Source: Burkholderia sp. (GTDB lineage: Bacteria; Pseudomonadota; Gammaproteobacteria; Burkholderiales; Burkholderiaceae). From it: a stretch of DNA of 64,000 nt. Shown here piece after piece: positions 17,301-24,409 of this stretch. Location: NCBI GenBank assembly GCA_031253835.1, contig JAIRVP010000077.1, positions 1 to 64,000 on the forward strand. The letters run 5' to 3'. The notes below the pieces were generated by a model, which was not told the origin of the DNA, searched no databases, and saw nothing but the letters and a program-made list of their open reading frames with translations. Every line of letters begins with the position of its first letter. Position 1 is the first letter of the stretch. The translations under genes were made by a program, and so were the position numbers.

Positions 17301-18176
17301 CAGGGGAGCAACTGCACGTTCGTGCTGCACGGCGGCGATGCGCAAGCGCTGCCGTCGCGCACGGAGAGCGGCGCGCACACGTCCGGTGCGCCGGAGTCGG
17401 CGTCCGCCGACGCAACATCGAGCGGCGCGTTCGAGCTTCCGTTGCCGGATCTGGGCGTCGGCGACTTTTCTGCTGAGGTAATGGGCACGCTGGGCATGGA
17501 CATGCCGGTCGACGGCCGGTCGCCCGATGGCGGGGCGCTCGCGATCCGGAGCCCGGCCGATCTGACGCGCTTCATCGTCGGGGCGCAGCCGCACGGCGTG
17601 ACGGCTGCAGCGGGGCGCTCGACCGTGTCGCCGGCGCACGAAGCGCTGTTTGCCTATCACGGGATGGTGTTCCGGGGCGATTCGCGCCCGCCGCGCGAGG
17701 TCGTCGGGGCCGGCGGGTTCGCGAGCCGTAATCCGCTTGACGTCGACGCGCACCTGCTGGAAGCGCAGGGGCTGGCGCGGACGAAGGGCGCGACGGGGCA
17801 ATCGGGGGTATCGACCGCGAAAATTGCGGCGCACGCGTTGCCTTACTGTGCCAACGGCGCAGGGCCGGGGCCCGGGTATCTCTACGTGATCGACACGCGG
17901 CGGCTGGGCGAAGGACAGCACGCGTACGACATGACGGAGACGATGGTCGCGAACGGTCACATGACCGTTGCACCGGACGGCGACGATCCAACCGGACACG
18001 AGGTGAATGCAACGGGGATTGCGGCCGGCGCCATCGTTGGATGGGTGAAGGTCGAAGACGCCGACGCGTTTGTCGACCGGATGTCGTCGGGCGGCGGCGA
18101 CCCGACGCAGGCGCTCGCCGACCTGGTTCGGCGCGGTGCACCGGTTCAAATGAATCCGTTATACGTGGCGGATTGA
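14307..18176 (+). CDS. Large effector-like protein with C-terminal cholera/pertussis-type ADP-ribosyltransferase domain
   Basis: The protein has 1289 residues and no Sec signal; it starts at the ATG 6 bases after GAGGAT. Residues 10-24 are Ser/Thr-rich, as in type III effectors. Residues 60-1100 are Ala-rich and mostly helical with Gly/Ala hydrophobic patches, and match no family I recognise. The C-terminal 170 residues carry FRGDSRPPREV (Arg1123, as in cholera toxin YRADSRPP), GVSTAK (Ser1169-Thr1170, as in VSTS), GYLYVIDT (as in YIYVIAT) and GHEVNATGIAAGAIVGW (Glu1232, as in EQEVSALGGIP..IYGW). The first Glu of the usual ExE pair is Gly1230 and the third residue of STS is Ala. The likely activity is transfer of ADP-ribose from NAD+ to a host or rival-cell protein; target and secretion route are unknown. 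Confidence 0.75.
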   Translation: MPLRLPGRLRSSSADTTSTSSDAPTAHADAGRPAEQARHTLLDGLSKVPRRLGGKAAKGLEKAEPEVGATAAASYQLWAASNATAAGSGLVSTFHGATEQTHVVGEATTGIGMLPQALDVAATAVSMTNKTVTLAKTASAAKDATPGTLAGNDALVAHDLAKGNAARAAPGAIRDVGLGVLGEVARGESAAHHGQSMYGSHAVTADGALGLAGSAMYVAAGAMTSAKVDRSVDRIQLLRAAVRNPVSARTDSSGAALRELDDLHASGRIGSNAYAILRTRSDAEVARFMKNFNALGLVGQKKLLNLLHFPSTRNAVQVLNMGRTTNLNSASMRRGAREAVIDALIEAEVRPGRSETVLDVLKTARSEALGARSTPAVASAEAQLRTAGIDLHAFPPSTLRAIAAAGDVPAFIARYQALPAADRERFHATLHFGSWRFWKADATLPTTRPQRADIRAALVRQFSQGTDLDRLGELRTRYNQKVLPLQTGRTHPHPDTTDTLRKHILAHQDVALDALREEKRHAKVQVGYGAVSGALSIAELAANPGAAAGVSATRAVMSPVYLAYAGRRSLAADINRRNAIPVTAAMREEALLRGLPDLHARIANGGARAMRLRNADHFLANTLKMSPGDIAKLKALERADRFDDARALLTAHAPDASAKLALRVLAEECSGLGTDAQQHDALAFVAREAALGSGDSYTALAGITQMSQPDDSYDALQAHCLEEAAYTPGPSLAALGARVAGGDAPATVGFDVAPYRGRPASEVTGMLTTRFAADNPVFAARLFAAELRGGGPAAVAARNTLRDFRFTETEIGELEAMPKHKAAAWLESHLFGENLRRRFSDQVLDSRGVDAASAVADRMPEQGVSAAEPLTWRLKLEKAGVSVIGNHGSPGLDSMLYALHQQLGGHTEMSTSIASRKVMSARRRILAEITAGQPDRHVDVMRDRDAIVRIAADVFGKPGATVKIVDATGEGAPHVAGGAAAAAAGGPASHVDAVLCHDQGSNCTFVLHGGDAQALPSRTESGAHTSGAPESASADATSSGAFELPLPDLGVGDFSAEVMGTLGMDMPVDGRSPDGGALAIRSPADLTRFIVGAQPHGVTAAAGRSTVSPAHEALFAYHGMVFRGDSRPPREVVGAGGFASRNPLDVDAHLLEAQGLARTKGATGQSGVSTAKIAAHALPYCANGAGPGPGYLYVIDTRRLGEGQHAYDMTETMVANGHMTVAPDGDDPTGHEVNATGIAAGAIVGWVKVEDADAFVDRMSSGGGDPTQALADLVRRGAPVQMNPLYVAD

Positions 18177-18381
18177 CGGCGAGCCGTGACTTTGGCTTCG
18201 AGTCTGCGGACGTCGGGCAACGCTTGACGGGAGGATGGCGACGGCCGTCTTTCCATTTGCCGATGCTGTCGCATCCTTTGACGTCCGGACACCGTGCCCG
18301 GCAGCGAAGCGCGTGGCCAAGCGTTCCGCTGGGCCTCATCAACGCTGTCGCTCATCACGGCGCTTATCGCATCGCCGGCAT

Positions 18382-19659
18382 TCAAAGCGCTCGGGCTTTC
18401 GTCTCCGGCAACAGGAGCACCGCCAGCAGCACGACGCCATAGGCCGCGCCCGAAAAGATCGCGATGGCCAGCGCCAGGCCGAGCGAGTGACTCAGCAGCC
18501 CGACGAGGCTCGGGAACAGCGCGCCGATGCCGCGCCCGAAGTTATAGGTAAAGCTCTGCGCGTTGGCGCGGAAGGTCGACGGATACAGCTCCGTCAGGTA
18601 CGCGCCGACGCCGCTGAAAATGCCGCACGAGGAAAAGCCCAGCGGAAAGCCGAGCCACAGCATCTGCGTGTTGGACAGCGGCAGCGTCAGGTACAGGCAC
18701 ACCGACACGAGCGACAGCGCGGAAAACAGCATGAAGTTGCGTCGGCGTCCCCAGAAGTCGGACAGGTATGCGCCGACGACGTATCCGCAGAACGACCCCA
18801 CGATGATCACGAACAGGTACGCGCTCGTGTCGAGCACGGACAGGTGCCGCTCGATCTTGAGGAATGCGGGCAGCCAGGTGGACATCGCATAGAAGCCGCC
18901 CTGAATGCCGGTGCACAGCAGCGCGGCCAGGACCGTGCGCCGCGCGTGCGAGCGCGAGAAGATCGCCCACACCGACGGCGGGCTCGCGCCTTGTTTGCGG
19001 GCGGCGTCCGCCTGGACGAACACGTCGGGCTCCGGCACGTGCCGTCGCACGTACAGCACGAGCAGCGCAGGCAGGATCCCGACCCAGAACAGGCTGCGCC
19101 AGGCCAGCGACTCGGGCAGGACGGAAAACGCGATGCTGTAGAGGATCGCGGCGATCCCCCAGCCGATGGCCCAGCCGCTCTGCACCAGGCCGACCACCTT
19201 GCCGCGATGCGCCGGCGCGACGATCTCGCCGATCAGCACGGCGCCGACCGCCCATTCGCCGCCGAAGCCGAGCCCTTGCAGCGCGCGCAGGACGAAGATC
19301 TGCTCGAAATTCTGCGCGAACCCGATCGCCAGCGTGCAGACCGAGAACCACAGGATGGTCCCCTGCAGGACCTTGACCCGTCCGTAACGGTCCGCGAGGA
19401 TGCCGGCGATCCAGCCGCCGACGGACGAGAAAATCAGCGTCACGGTGCTGAGCAGGCCGGCCTTGCCGCGATCGAGGCCCCAGAGGTCGATCAGCGAGGC
19501 CAGCACGAAGCTGAACACCATGAAATCGAACGCGTCGGTGGCCCAGCCGGCAAACGACGCCTTGAACGCCCGCTTGCCGGCCGGATCGAGTTCGGCGTAC
19601 CAGGACGAGCGGGATGCGGCAGGGAGCGCGACCGGCTCGACATTTCTTGTTGATGTCAT
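18382..19659 (-). CDS. MFS transporter, aromatic acid:H+ symporter-like
   Basis: This 425-residue inner-membrane carrier has 12 predicted helices. FAGWATDAFDFMVFSFVLASL in helix 1, GILADRYGRVKV in the 2-3 loop and LGFGGEWAVGAVLIGE in helix 4 are typical of the AAHS/sialate-like branch that imports aromatic or other small carboxylates. It is the last gene of a minus-strand operon and begins 26 bases after the stop of the molybdenum hydroxylase. It therefore probably imports that enzyme's substrate. The downstream 205 bases (18177-18381) hold no gene. Confidence 0.86.
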   Translation of the reverse strand: MTSTRNVEPVALPAASRSSWYAELDPAGKRAFKASFAGWATDAFDFMVFSFVLASLIDLWGLDRGKAGLLSTVTLIFSSVGGWIAGILADRYGRVKVLQGTILWFSVCTLAIGFAQNFEQIFVLRALQGLGFGGEWAVGAVLIGEIVAPAHRGKVVGLVQSGWAIGWGIAAILYSIAFSVLPESLAWRSLFWVGILPALLVLYVRRHVPEPDVFVQADAARKQGASPPSVWAIFSRSHARRTVLAALLCTGIQGGFYAMSTWLPAFLKIERHLSVLDTSAYLFVIIVGSFCGYVVGAYLSDFWGRRRNFMLFSALSLVSVCLYLTLPLSNTQMLWLGFPLGFSSCGIFSGVGAYLTELYPSTFRANAQSFTYNFGRGIGALFPSLVGLLSHSLGLALAIAIFSGAAYGVVLLAVLLLPETKARAL

Positions 19660-19685
19660 CGTGTTGTCCGCGGAAGGAGACGGCT

Positions 19686-22508
19686 TTATCGGTGCCCGGA
19701 AGACGGGTTGCGGGCCGCGAGCGCCCGCCGGACGACGTCCGGCGTGGCGGGCGCTTCGCGGACGCGTACGCCGGTCGCGCCATGGATCGCATTCAGGATG
19801 GCGGCCGCGGTGGGGACCAGCGCGGGCTCGCCGATGCCTTTGGCGCCGTAGGGGCCGATGGCCGTCGGCGCTTCGATGAAAATCGACTGCACCTCGGGCA
19901 TGTCGTGCACCGTCGGAATCGTGTAGTCATGCAGATTGTTGGTCTGCCCGGGGCGATACTGCTCCATCAGCGCCATGCCGATGCCCTGGGCCACGGCACC
20001 TTCGACCTGTCCTTCGAGCAACGTCGGATTGACCATTCGGCCGACGTCGTGTGCGGCCGTGACCCTGAGTACCCGGACGCGCCCGCTGTCGCAATCCACC
20101 GCGACTTCGGCCATCTGCGCGCCGAACGCGTAGGTTGCGTAAGGCGTGCCTTGCCCGGATGCATCGAGCGACGTCGTGGGCGGATCGAAGCTTTCTTCCG
20201 CCGCGAGGACATAGCCGTGTGCGTCGACGGGCAGCGTCCGGAGATCCAGCACCGTGCCGTCGATCGCCATGCCGCGCGCATCGGATGAAATTCGCGCATC
20301 GGGCGCCGCGCCTGCCAGCGCGAGCAGCCGGTGGCGCAGCGTCGTTCCGGCGAGGAAGGCTGCGCGGCCGGTGATGAAGGTCTGGCGCGATGCCGACGTG
20401 CGGCCGCAATCCGGTGTCAGCGCCGTGTCCGGGCCGACGAACCGCAGTTGATCGACCGGCACGCCGAGCGCATCGGCCGCGATTTGCGGAATGACCGTGT
20501 TCGCGCCCTGGCCGGCGTCCACGGCGCCCTGGTGCAGGACGATCGTGCCGTCGGGCCGGATGCCGAAGCGGACGGTCGACGGGTTCGGCAACGCGGTGTT
20601 GCCGCAACCGTAGAAGAACGCGGCGATACCGACACCGTGGCGAAGGTGGCCGGGCGCCGCCGCATTCAGCGTGGCGATGCGCGCATGCGCGTCACGCCAC
20701 GCCCGGCGCAGCGCATCGAGGCACGCGACGAGGCCCACGCTGTCGTCGAGGACTTGCCCGGTCGGCAGCGTGTCGCCCGGCCGCAGGGCGTTCATCGCGC
20801 GGAACTCGAGCGGATCGATGCCGGCCTTGAACGCCAGCGCGTCGACGAGTTGTTCCTGCGACATCGTCGTTTGCGGTACGCCGAAGCCCCGGAATGCACC
20901 GGCGGGCGTGATGTGCGTATGAATCGCACGTGCCCGCGCGGTGTAGTGGGGAATCACGTACGGGCCGCCGGCATGCACCGGTACCCGGTTGGCGACGGCC
21001 GTGCCCCACGACGCGAACGCGCCGGTATTGAAGTCGCCGTCGAACGTCACCGCACGGAGCCGGCCGTCGGCATCGGCGGCCATGCTGGACGTCATGCGGC
21101 CGGGATGGCGCTTGGTCGACGTGGCCATCGATTCCTCGCGCGACAGCACCATCGCGACGGGCCGGTCGAGATGCCAGGCCGCGATCGCGAGCAGCGGCTG
21201 GACCGTCATGTCGAGCTTGCCGCCGAAGCCGCCGCCGACCGCGGTCGCCACGACGCGCACCTGCTCGGGCGCGACCGCGAGAATGCGGGCGAGATCGCCG
21301 CGATGCGGATGAGGCGCCTGCGTGGACGAATGGATTTCGACGGTGTTGCCCGTGCGTCGCGCCCAGCCGGCCTCGGGCTCGAGGTACGCATGCTCGACGA
21401 AGCTGGATTCGAACGTCGCGCTCACGACGTGACGGGCGTCTTGCGCAGCGCTCGCCGCGTCGCCGCGGCACACCAGGCCCTCGATCAGCACGTTGCCGGG
21501 GCGATCGGCGTGCAGCTGCGGACTGTCGTCGCGCACGGCGTCGGCGATCGCGAAAACCGGCGTCAGCGGTTCCCACGTCACCGGAAAATGCGCGAGGTCG
21601 AGCGCCGCGATCGCGGCGCGCTCGCCGACCACCAGCGCCACCGCCTCGAGCTGGTGGCGCGTCTCCGTGTCGGGCAGGACGGGCTGATCCGCATACGGCG
21701 TCGCGACACCGTGCAGGTTCATGCCGGGCACGTCGGCGTGGGTGAGGATGCGATGCACGCCCGGATGGGCGGCGACGAAGGCGTCGAAGTCGCCGAATGC
21801 GAATCGCGCGCGGTGATGCGGACACCGGACCGCGCGCAGGAACAGGCTGTCGGCCGGATAGTCGTCGGCGCCGAAGCGCTGGCTGCCATCGACTTTTTCG
21901 GGGCCGTCGAGGCGCGTCAGCGGTACGCCGACGGACGGCCCGTCGGCCGGTGCAGTCGTCCGGCATCGCGCGGCGGCGCCGCATCCGACCTCCGTCACGG
22001 CGTCGACGATCTTCTGGTAGCCCGTGCATCGGCACAGCACGCCGTCGATCGCGGCGCGCGCGCTGGCGCGGTCGGTCACCTGGCCGGCGTCGATGGCCGC
22101 GGCCGATGCGGTGAGCATGCCGGGCGTGCAAAAGCCGCATTGCACCGCCTGATGCGCGAGAAACGCCTGCTGCAGCCGGCCGCCGCAGCGGGTGCCGGCG
22201 GCGAGGCCTTCGACGGTGACGACGCGGCGCCCCGCAACCTGTCCGACCGGAATCAGGCACGCATAGCGCGCGTCGCCGTCGACGATCACGGTGCAGCTTC
22301 CGCAGTCGCCCTGGCGGCACCCTTCCTTGGTGCCGAACTGGCGCAAGTCCGCGCGCAGGTAGTCGACCAGCCGCTGCGCAGGGTCGGCCGGCAGGCGCAG
22401 CCGCGTGCCGTTGAGTTCGAACCAGTCGGGTTCCGGCGCAACCGGCGCGCAGCCGCCGGCGGGGGTTTCGCGAACGTCGGCGCGCTCGTCAAGCAGGGGA
22501 TGCGCCAC
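19686..22508 (-). CDS. Molybdenum hydroxylase, fused 2Fe-2S and molybdopterin subunits
   Basis: The protein has 940 residues. An N-terminal plant-type 2Fe-2S domain (Cys64, 69, 72, 84) and a second helical 2Fe-2S domain (Cys124, 127, 159, 161) are joined to a xanthine-dehydrogenase-type Mo subunit. Conserved Mo-subunit segments are GGGFGGK, AFRGFGVPQ and the catalytic Glu894 in KGIGEPAL. The start is a GTG at 22508 with GAGGAG seven bases before it, overlapping the FAD subunit gene by 20 bases. Such enzymes hydroxylate N-heterocycles, purines or aldehydes using water. The substrate is not predictable from the sequence. The FAD subunit is separate. Confidence 0.88.
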   Translation of the reverse strand: MAHPLLDERADVRETPAGGCAPVAPEPDWFELNGTRLRLPADPAQRLVDYLRADLRQFGTKEGCRQGDCGSCTVIVDGDARYACLIPVGQVAGRRVVTVEGLAAGTRCGGRLQQAFLAHQAVQCGFCTPGMLTASAAAIDAGQVTDRASARAAIDGVLCRCTGYQKIVDAVTEVGCGAAARCRTTAPADGPSVGVPLTRLDGPEKVDGSQRFGADDYPADSLFLRAVRCPHHRARFAFGDFDAFVAAHPGVHRILTHADVPGMNLHGVATPYADQPVLPDTETRHQLEAVALVVGERAAIAALDLAHFPVTWEPLTPVFAIADAVRDDSPQLHADRPGNVLIEGLVCRGDAASAAQDARHVVSATFESSFVEHAYLEPEAGWARRTGNTVEIHSSTQAPHPHRGDLARILAVAPEQVRVVATAVGGGFGGKLDMTVQPLLAIAAWHLDRPVAMVLSREESMATSTKRHPGRMTSSMAADADGRLRAVTFDGDFNTGAFASWGTAVANRVPVHAGGPYVIPHYTARARAIHTHITPAGAFRGFGVPQTTMSQEQLVDALAFKAGIDPLEFRAMNALRPGDTLPTGQVLDDSVGLVACLDALRRAWRDAHARIATLNAAAPGHLRHGVGIAAFFYGCGNTALPNPSTVRFGIRPDGTIVLHQGAVDAGQGANTVIPQIAADALGVPVDQLRFVGPDTALTPDCGRTSASRQTFITGRAAFLAGTTLRHRLLALAGAAPDARISSDARGMAIDGTVLDLRTLPVDAHGYVLAAEESFDPPTTSLDASGQGTPYATYAFGAQMAEVAVDCDSGRVRVLRVTAAHDVGRMVNPTLLEGQVEGAVAQGIGMALMEQYRPGQTNNLHDYTIPTVHDMPEVQSIFIEAPTAIGPYGAKGIGEPALVPTAAAILNAIHGATGVRVREAPATPDVVRRALAARNPSSGHR

Positions 22509-23343
22509 GGGCGTTCTCCTCGATGCAGCATGTGAAAGCGCGCGTGACCGCCAGCCGCGCGAGATGAATGCGATGCAGCGCCGTCGCCCGGCAGTCGTCG
22601 ATCGGGGACAGCTCCGCAAGGGGATGCGCGTCGATCACGCCGGCCAGTTCGTCGCAGCGCCGGCCTGCCAGCGCCGCCTCGAGCGCCGGTAACCGAAGCG
22701 CCATGCCGGATGCGCCGCCGACGGCCACCGCGGCCGCCGCGACCCTGCCGTCCGCGCCCACGTGCAGATGGACGGCAGCCGACACGACGGCGATCGCCGC
22801 GCCGTCGCGATTCGTGCATTTGACGAACGACGTCCGGTCTTGTACGCGGCGTGGTGCCAACAGCACCGCAACCAGCAGTTCGTCCGCCTGCAGCGCGGTC
22901 CGGCGGCTGCCCAGCACGAAGCCGGCCACGGGCACGCGGCGTACGCCGCGCAGGCTCGCCAGTTCGACGCTCGCATCGAGCGCCAGCAGCGCAGGGATGC
23001 CGTCCGCGACGGGAGAAGCATGGCACACGTTGCCGCCGATGGTGCCCTGGACACGAATTTGCCGCGGCCCGACCGAAGCGGCTGCCGCGGTGAGTGCCGC
23101 GGGCAACCCGGTGGCCCGGACGATGACGTCCCACGGCGTCGCGGCGCCGATACGGATCATGCCGCCGCGCTGCTCGATGCCGCGCAATGCGTCGACGCGG
23201 CTGATGTCGAGCCATGCCGAGCGGGCGGGCACCAGCCCGCTATCGGCAAAGACGTCCGTGGCGCCGCACACGATGCGCGGCCGCGGCTGCGCCGCGAGCC
23301 TGCCGAGCACGTCCTCGATGGTATTGGCGCGAAGATAGTTCAT
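22489..23343 (-). CDS. FAD-binding subunit of molybdenum hydroxylase
   Basis: This 284-residue protein belongs to the CoxM/XdhB family. The FAD-contacting loops are visible as RIVCGATDVF (residues 23-32) and VQGTIGGNVCHASPVADGIPALLAL (about residues 97-121). The C-terminal CO dehydrogenase flavoprotein domain contains GGASGMALRLPALEAAL. It accepts electrons from the Fe-S clusters of the fused subunit encoded by the next, overlapping gene and passes them to NAD+ or another acceptor. It begins 57 bases downstream of a TetR gene and is likely co-transcribed with it. Confidence 0.88.
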   Translation of the reverse strand: MNYLRANTIEDVLGRLAAQPRPRIVCGATDVFADSGLVPARSAWLDISRVDALRGIEQRGGMIRIGAATPWDVIVRATGLPAALTAAAASVGPRQIRVQGTIGGNVCHASPVADGIPALLALDASVELASLRGVRRVPVAGFVLGSRRTALQADELLVAVLLAPRRVQDRTSFVKCTNRDGAAIAVVSAAVHLHVGADGRVAAAAVAVGGASGMALRLPALEAALAGRRCDELAGVIDAHPLAELSPIDDCRATALHRIHLARLAVTRAFTCCIEENARGASPA

Positions 23344-23400
23344 CGCAAGGGTGCCTGCATCCTGGGGGTCACGAGGGTCGACATGGGTACGCGCACACGC

Positions 23401-24078
23401 TCACTCGCCGGCCGACGCATCCTTGCGGACGATCCGCAGCACGCTGTCGATGACGAACGCTTCCCAATGACGCACGGCGTCCGGCGCATTCAGTTCCTCG
23501 CCGAGAAACGCGGACAACGTGTGACGGTTCGACGTGTAGAAATACGCGGTCGAGATGATCAGCAGGAAAACGTCGCGCGCATTTAGGTCCTGGCGAAACA
23601 GGCCCTGCGCGACGCCGTTTTCGAGAATCTTCGCGATGATCTGCACCGCATGCGACGAGTACTCGCCCCGGCGCTCGAGCTTGGACAAGTGCTTGCCCTT
23701 GTGCAGGTTCTCCGTGTTGAGCAGCGTGATGAAATCGGGATTGCGCCAATAGTAGTCCAGCTTGAAGCGAATCACGGATTTGAGCGCTTCCACGGGAACC
23801 GAAGGATCGGGCGCCATCTTGACTTCCGCCTCGTCCATCCGTCGATAGATGCCTTCGAGCACCGCGACGAACAGGCCTTCCTTGCTCCCGTAGTAGTAAT
23901 AGATCATCCGGTCATAGGATTTCGCCAGCCTGGAAATCCTTTCCACGCTGCCGCCTTCGTAGCCGTAGCGCGCGAAGACCTTGGTCGCCGCGCGCAGGAT
24001 CTTGTCGCGGGTTTCCTGTGCCGCGGCTTCCCGGACACCGGTGCCGCGCACCGCCTTGCTTTTTGCTGCCTGAGCCAT
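23401..24078 (-). CDS. TetR family regulator of the molybdenum hydroxylase operon
   Basis: This 225-residue repressor-type protein has the TetR helix-turn-helix at about residues 22-72, containing YGYEGGSVERISRLAKSYDRMIYYYYGSKEGL. The C-terminal helical domain (KLDYYWRNPDFITLLNTENLHKG) is of the TetR_C family often found with catabolic or nitrogen-heterocycle genes. Being first in an apparent four-gene operon (regulator, FAD subunit, Fe-S/Mo subunit, transporter), it probably represses its own transcript until the pathway substrate appears. A palindrome at 24140-24164 is the best candidate operator. Confidence 0.87.
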   Translation of the reverse strand: MAQAAKSKAVRGTGVREAAAQETRDKILRAATKVFARYGYEGGSVERISRLAKSYDRMIYYYYGSKEGLFVAVLEGIYRRMDEAEVKMAPDPSVPVEALKSVIRFKLDYYWRNPDFITLLNTENLHKGKHLSKLERRGEYSSHAVQIIAKILENGVAQGLFRQDLNARDVFLLIISTAYFYTSNRHTLSAFLGEELNAPDAVRHWEAFVIDSVLRIVRKDASAGE

Positions 24079-24139
24079 ACCGCTCCTATGACGGCCGATA
24101 CTCCGGCCCGGCCGCCTGAAAAAAACCTGTCGTAGTGCG

Positions 24140-24164
24140 GTTCCATGAATTTCATACAGGGAAC
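24140..24164. promoter_or_regulatory. Candidate operator upstream of TetR/hydroxylase operon
   Basis: The 11-bp palindrome ATGAA-T-TTCAT (24145-24155) is flanked by GTTCC (24140-24144) and its complement GGAAC (24160-24164). It lies 62-86 bases upstream of the TetR start codon. Confidence 0.45.
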
Positions 24165-24200
24165 GCTACATGAATCCGGAATTCTACGGAACTCTGATCG

Positions 24201-24289
24201 CGTTCGCAACAAAACATAAATATCGCTTTTATTCAATGAGTTGCATCCATGGTGACGGCGGAGTGATCACTGTTGCGAACGAATGTTCG
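24201..24289. repeat. Inverted repeats in AT-rich intergenic region
   Basis: CGTTCGCAACA (24201-24211) recurs as its exact reverse complement TGTTGCGAACG (24271-24281), 59 bases away. The second arm also forms CGAAC-GAAT-GTTCG (24276-24289). The 24079-24409 region is unusually AT-rich for this window and otherwise holds no gene. Two regulator-bound sites, serving the TetR operon, the histidine kinase gene or both, are a reasonable guess. Confidence 0.5.
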
Positions 24290-24409
24290 ACATCTTCACG
24301 TTTTTATTTTGAGAAAGTGCTGCTAACATTCGTTTGTGGAGTACTCACTACATGAAACATTGATTCCAGGTTGCAACAGGCCGATGCCCGGGACGCAGGA
24401 GATAGACGA

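Noticed and set aside
14286..18149. A 1287-codon open frame on the minus strand, antisense to the ADP-ribosyltransferase gene
   Set aside because: Its translation is Arg/His/Gly-rich with no family motifs, as expected of a shadow frame in high-GC sequence. The plus strand has a ribosome site and recognisable domain motifs.
18235..19653. Long plus-strand open frame opposite the MFS transporter
   Set aside because: The minus strand encodes a clear 12-helix transporter. The plus frame is a Gln/Asp/Arg/His-rich shadow.
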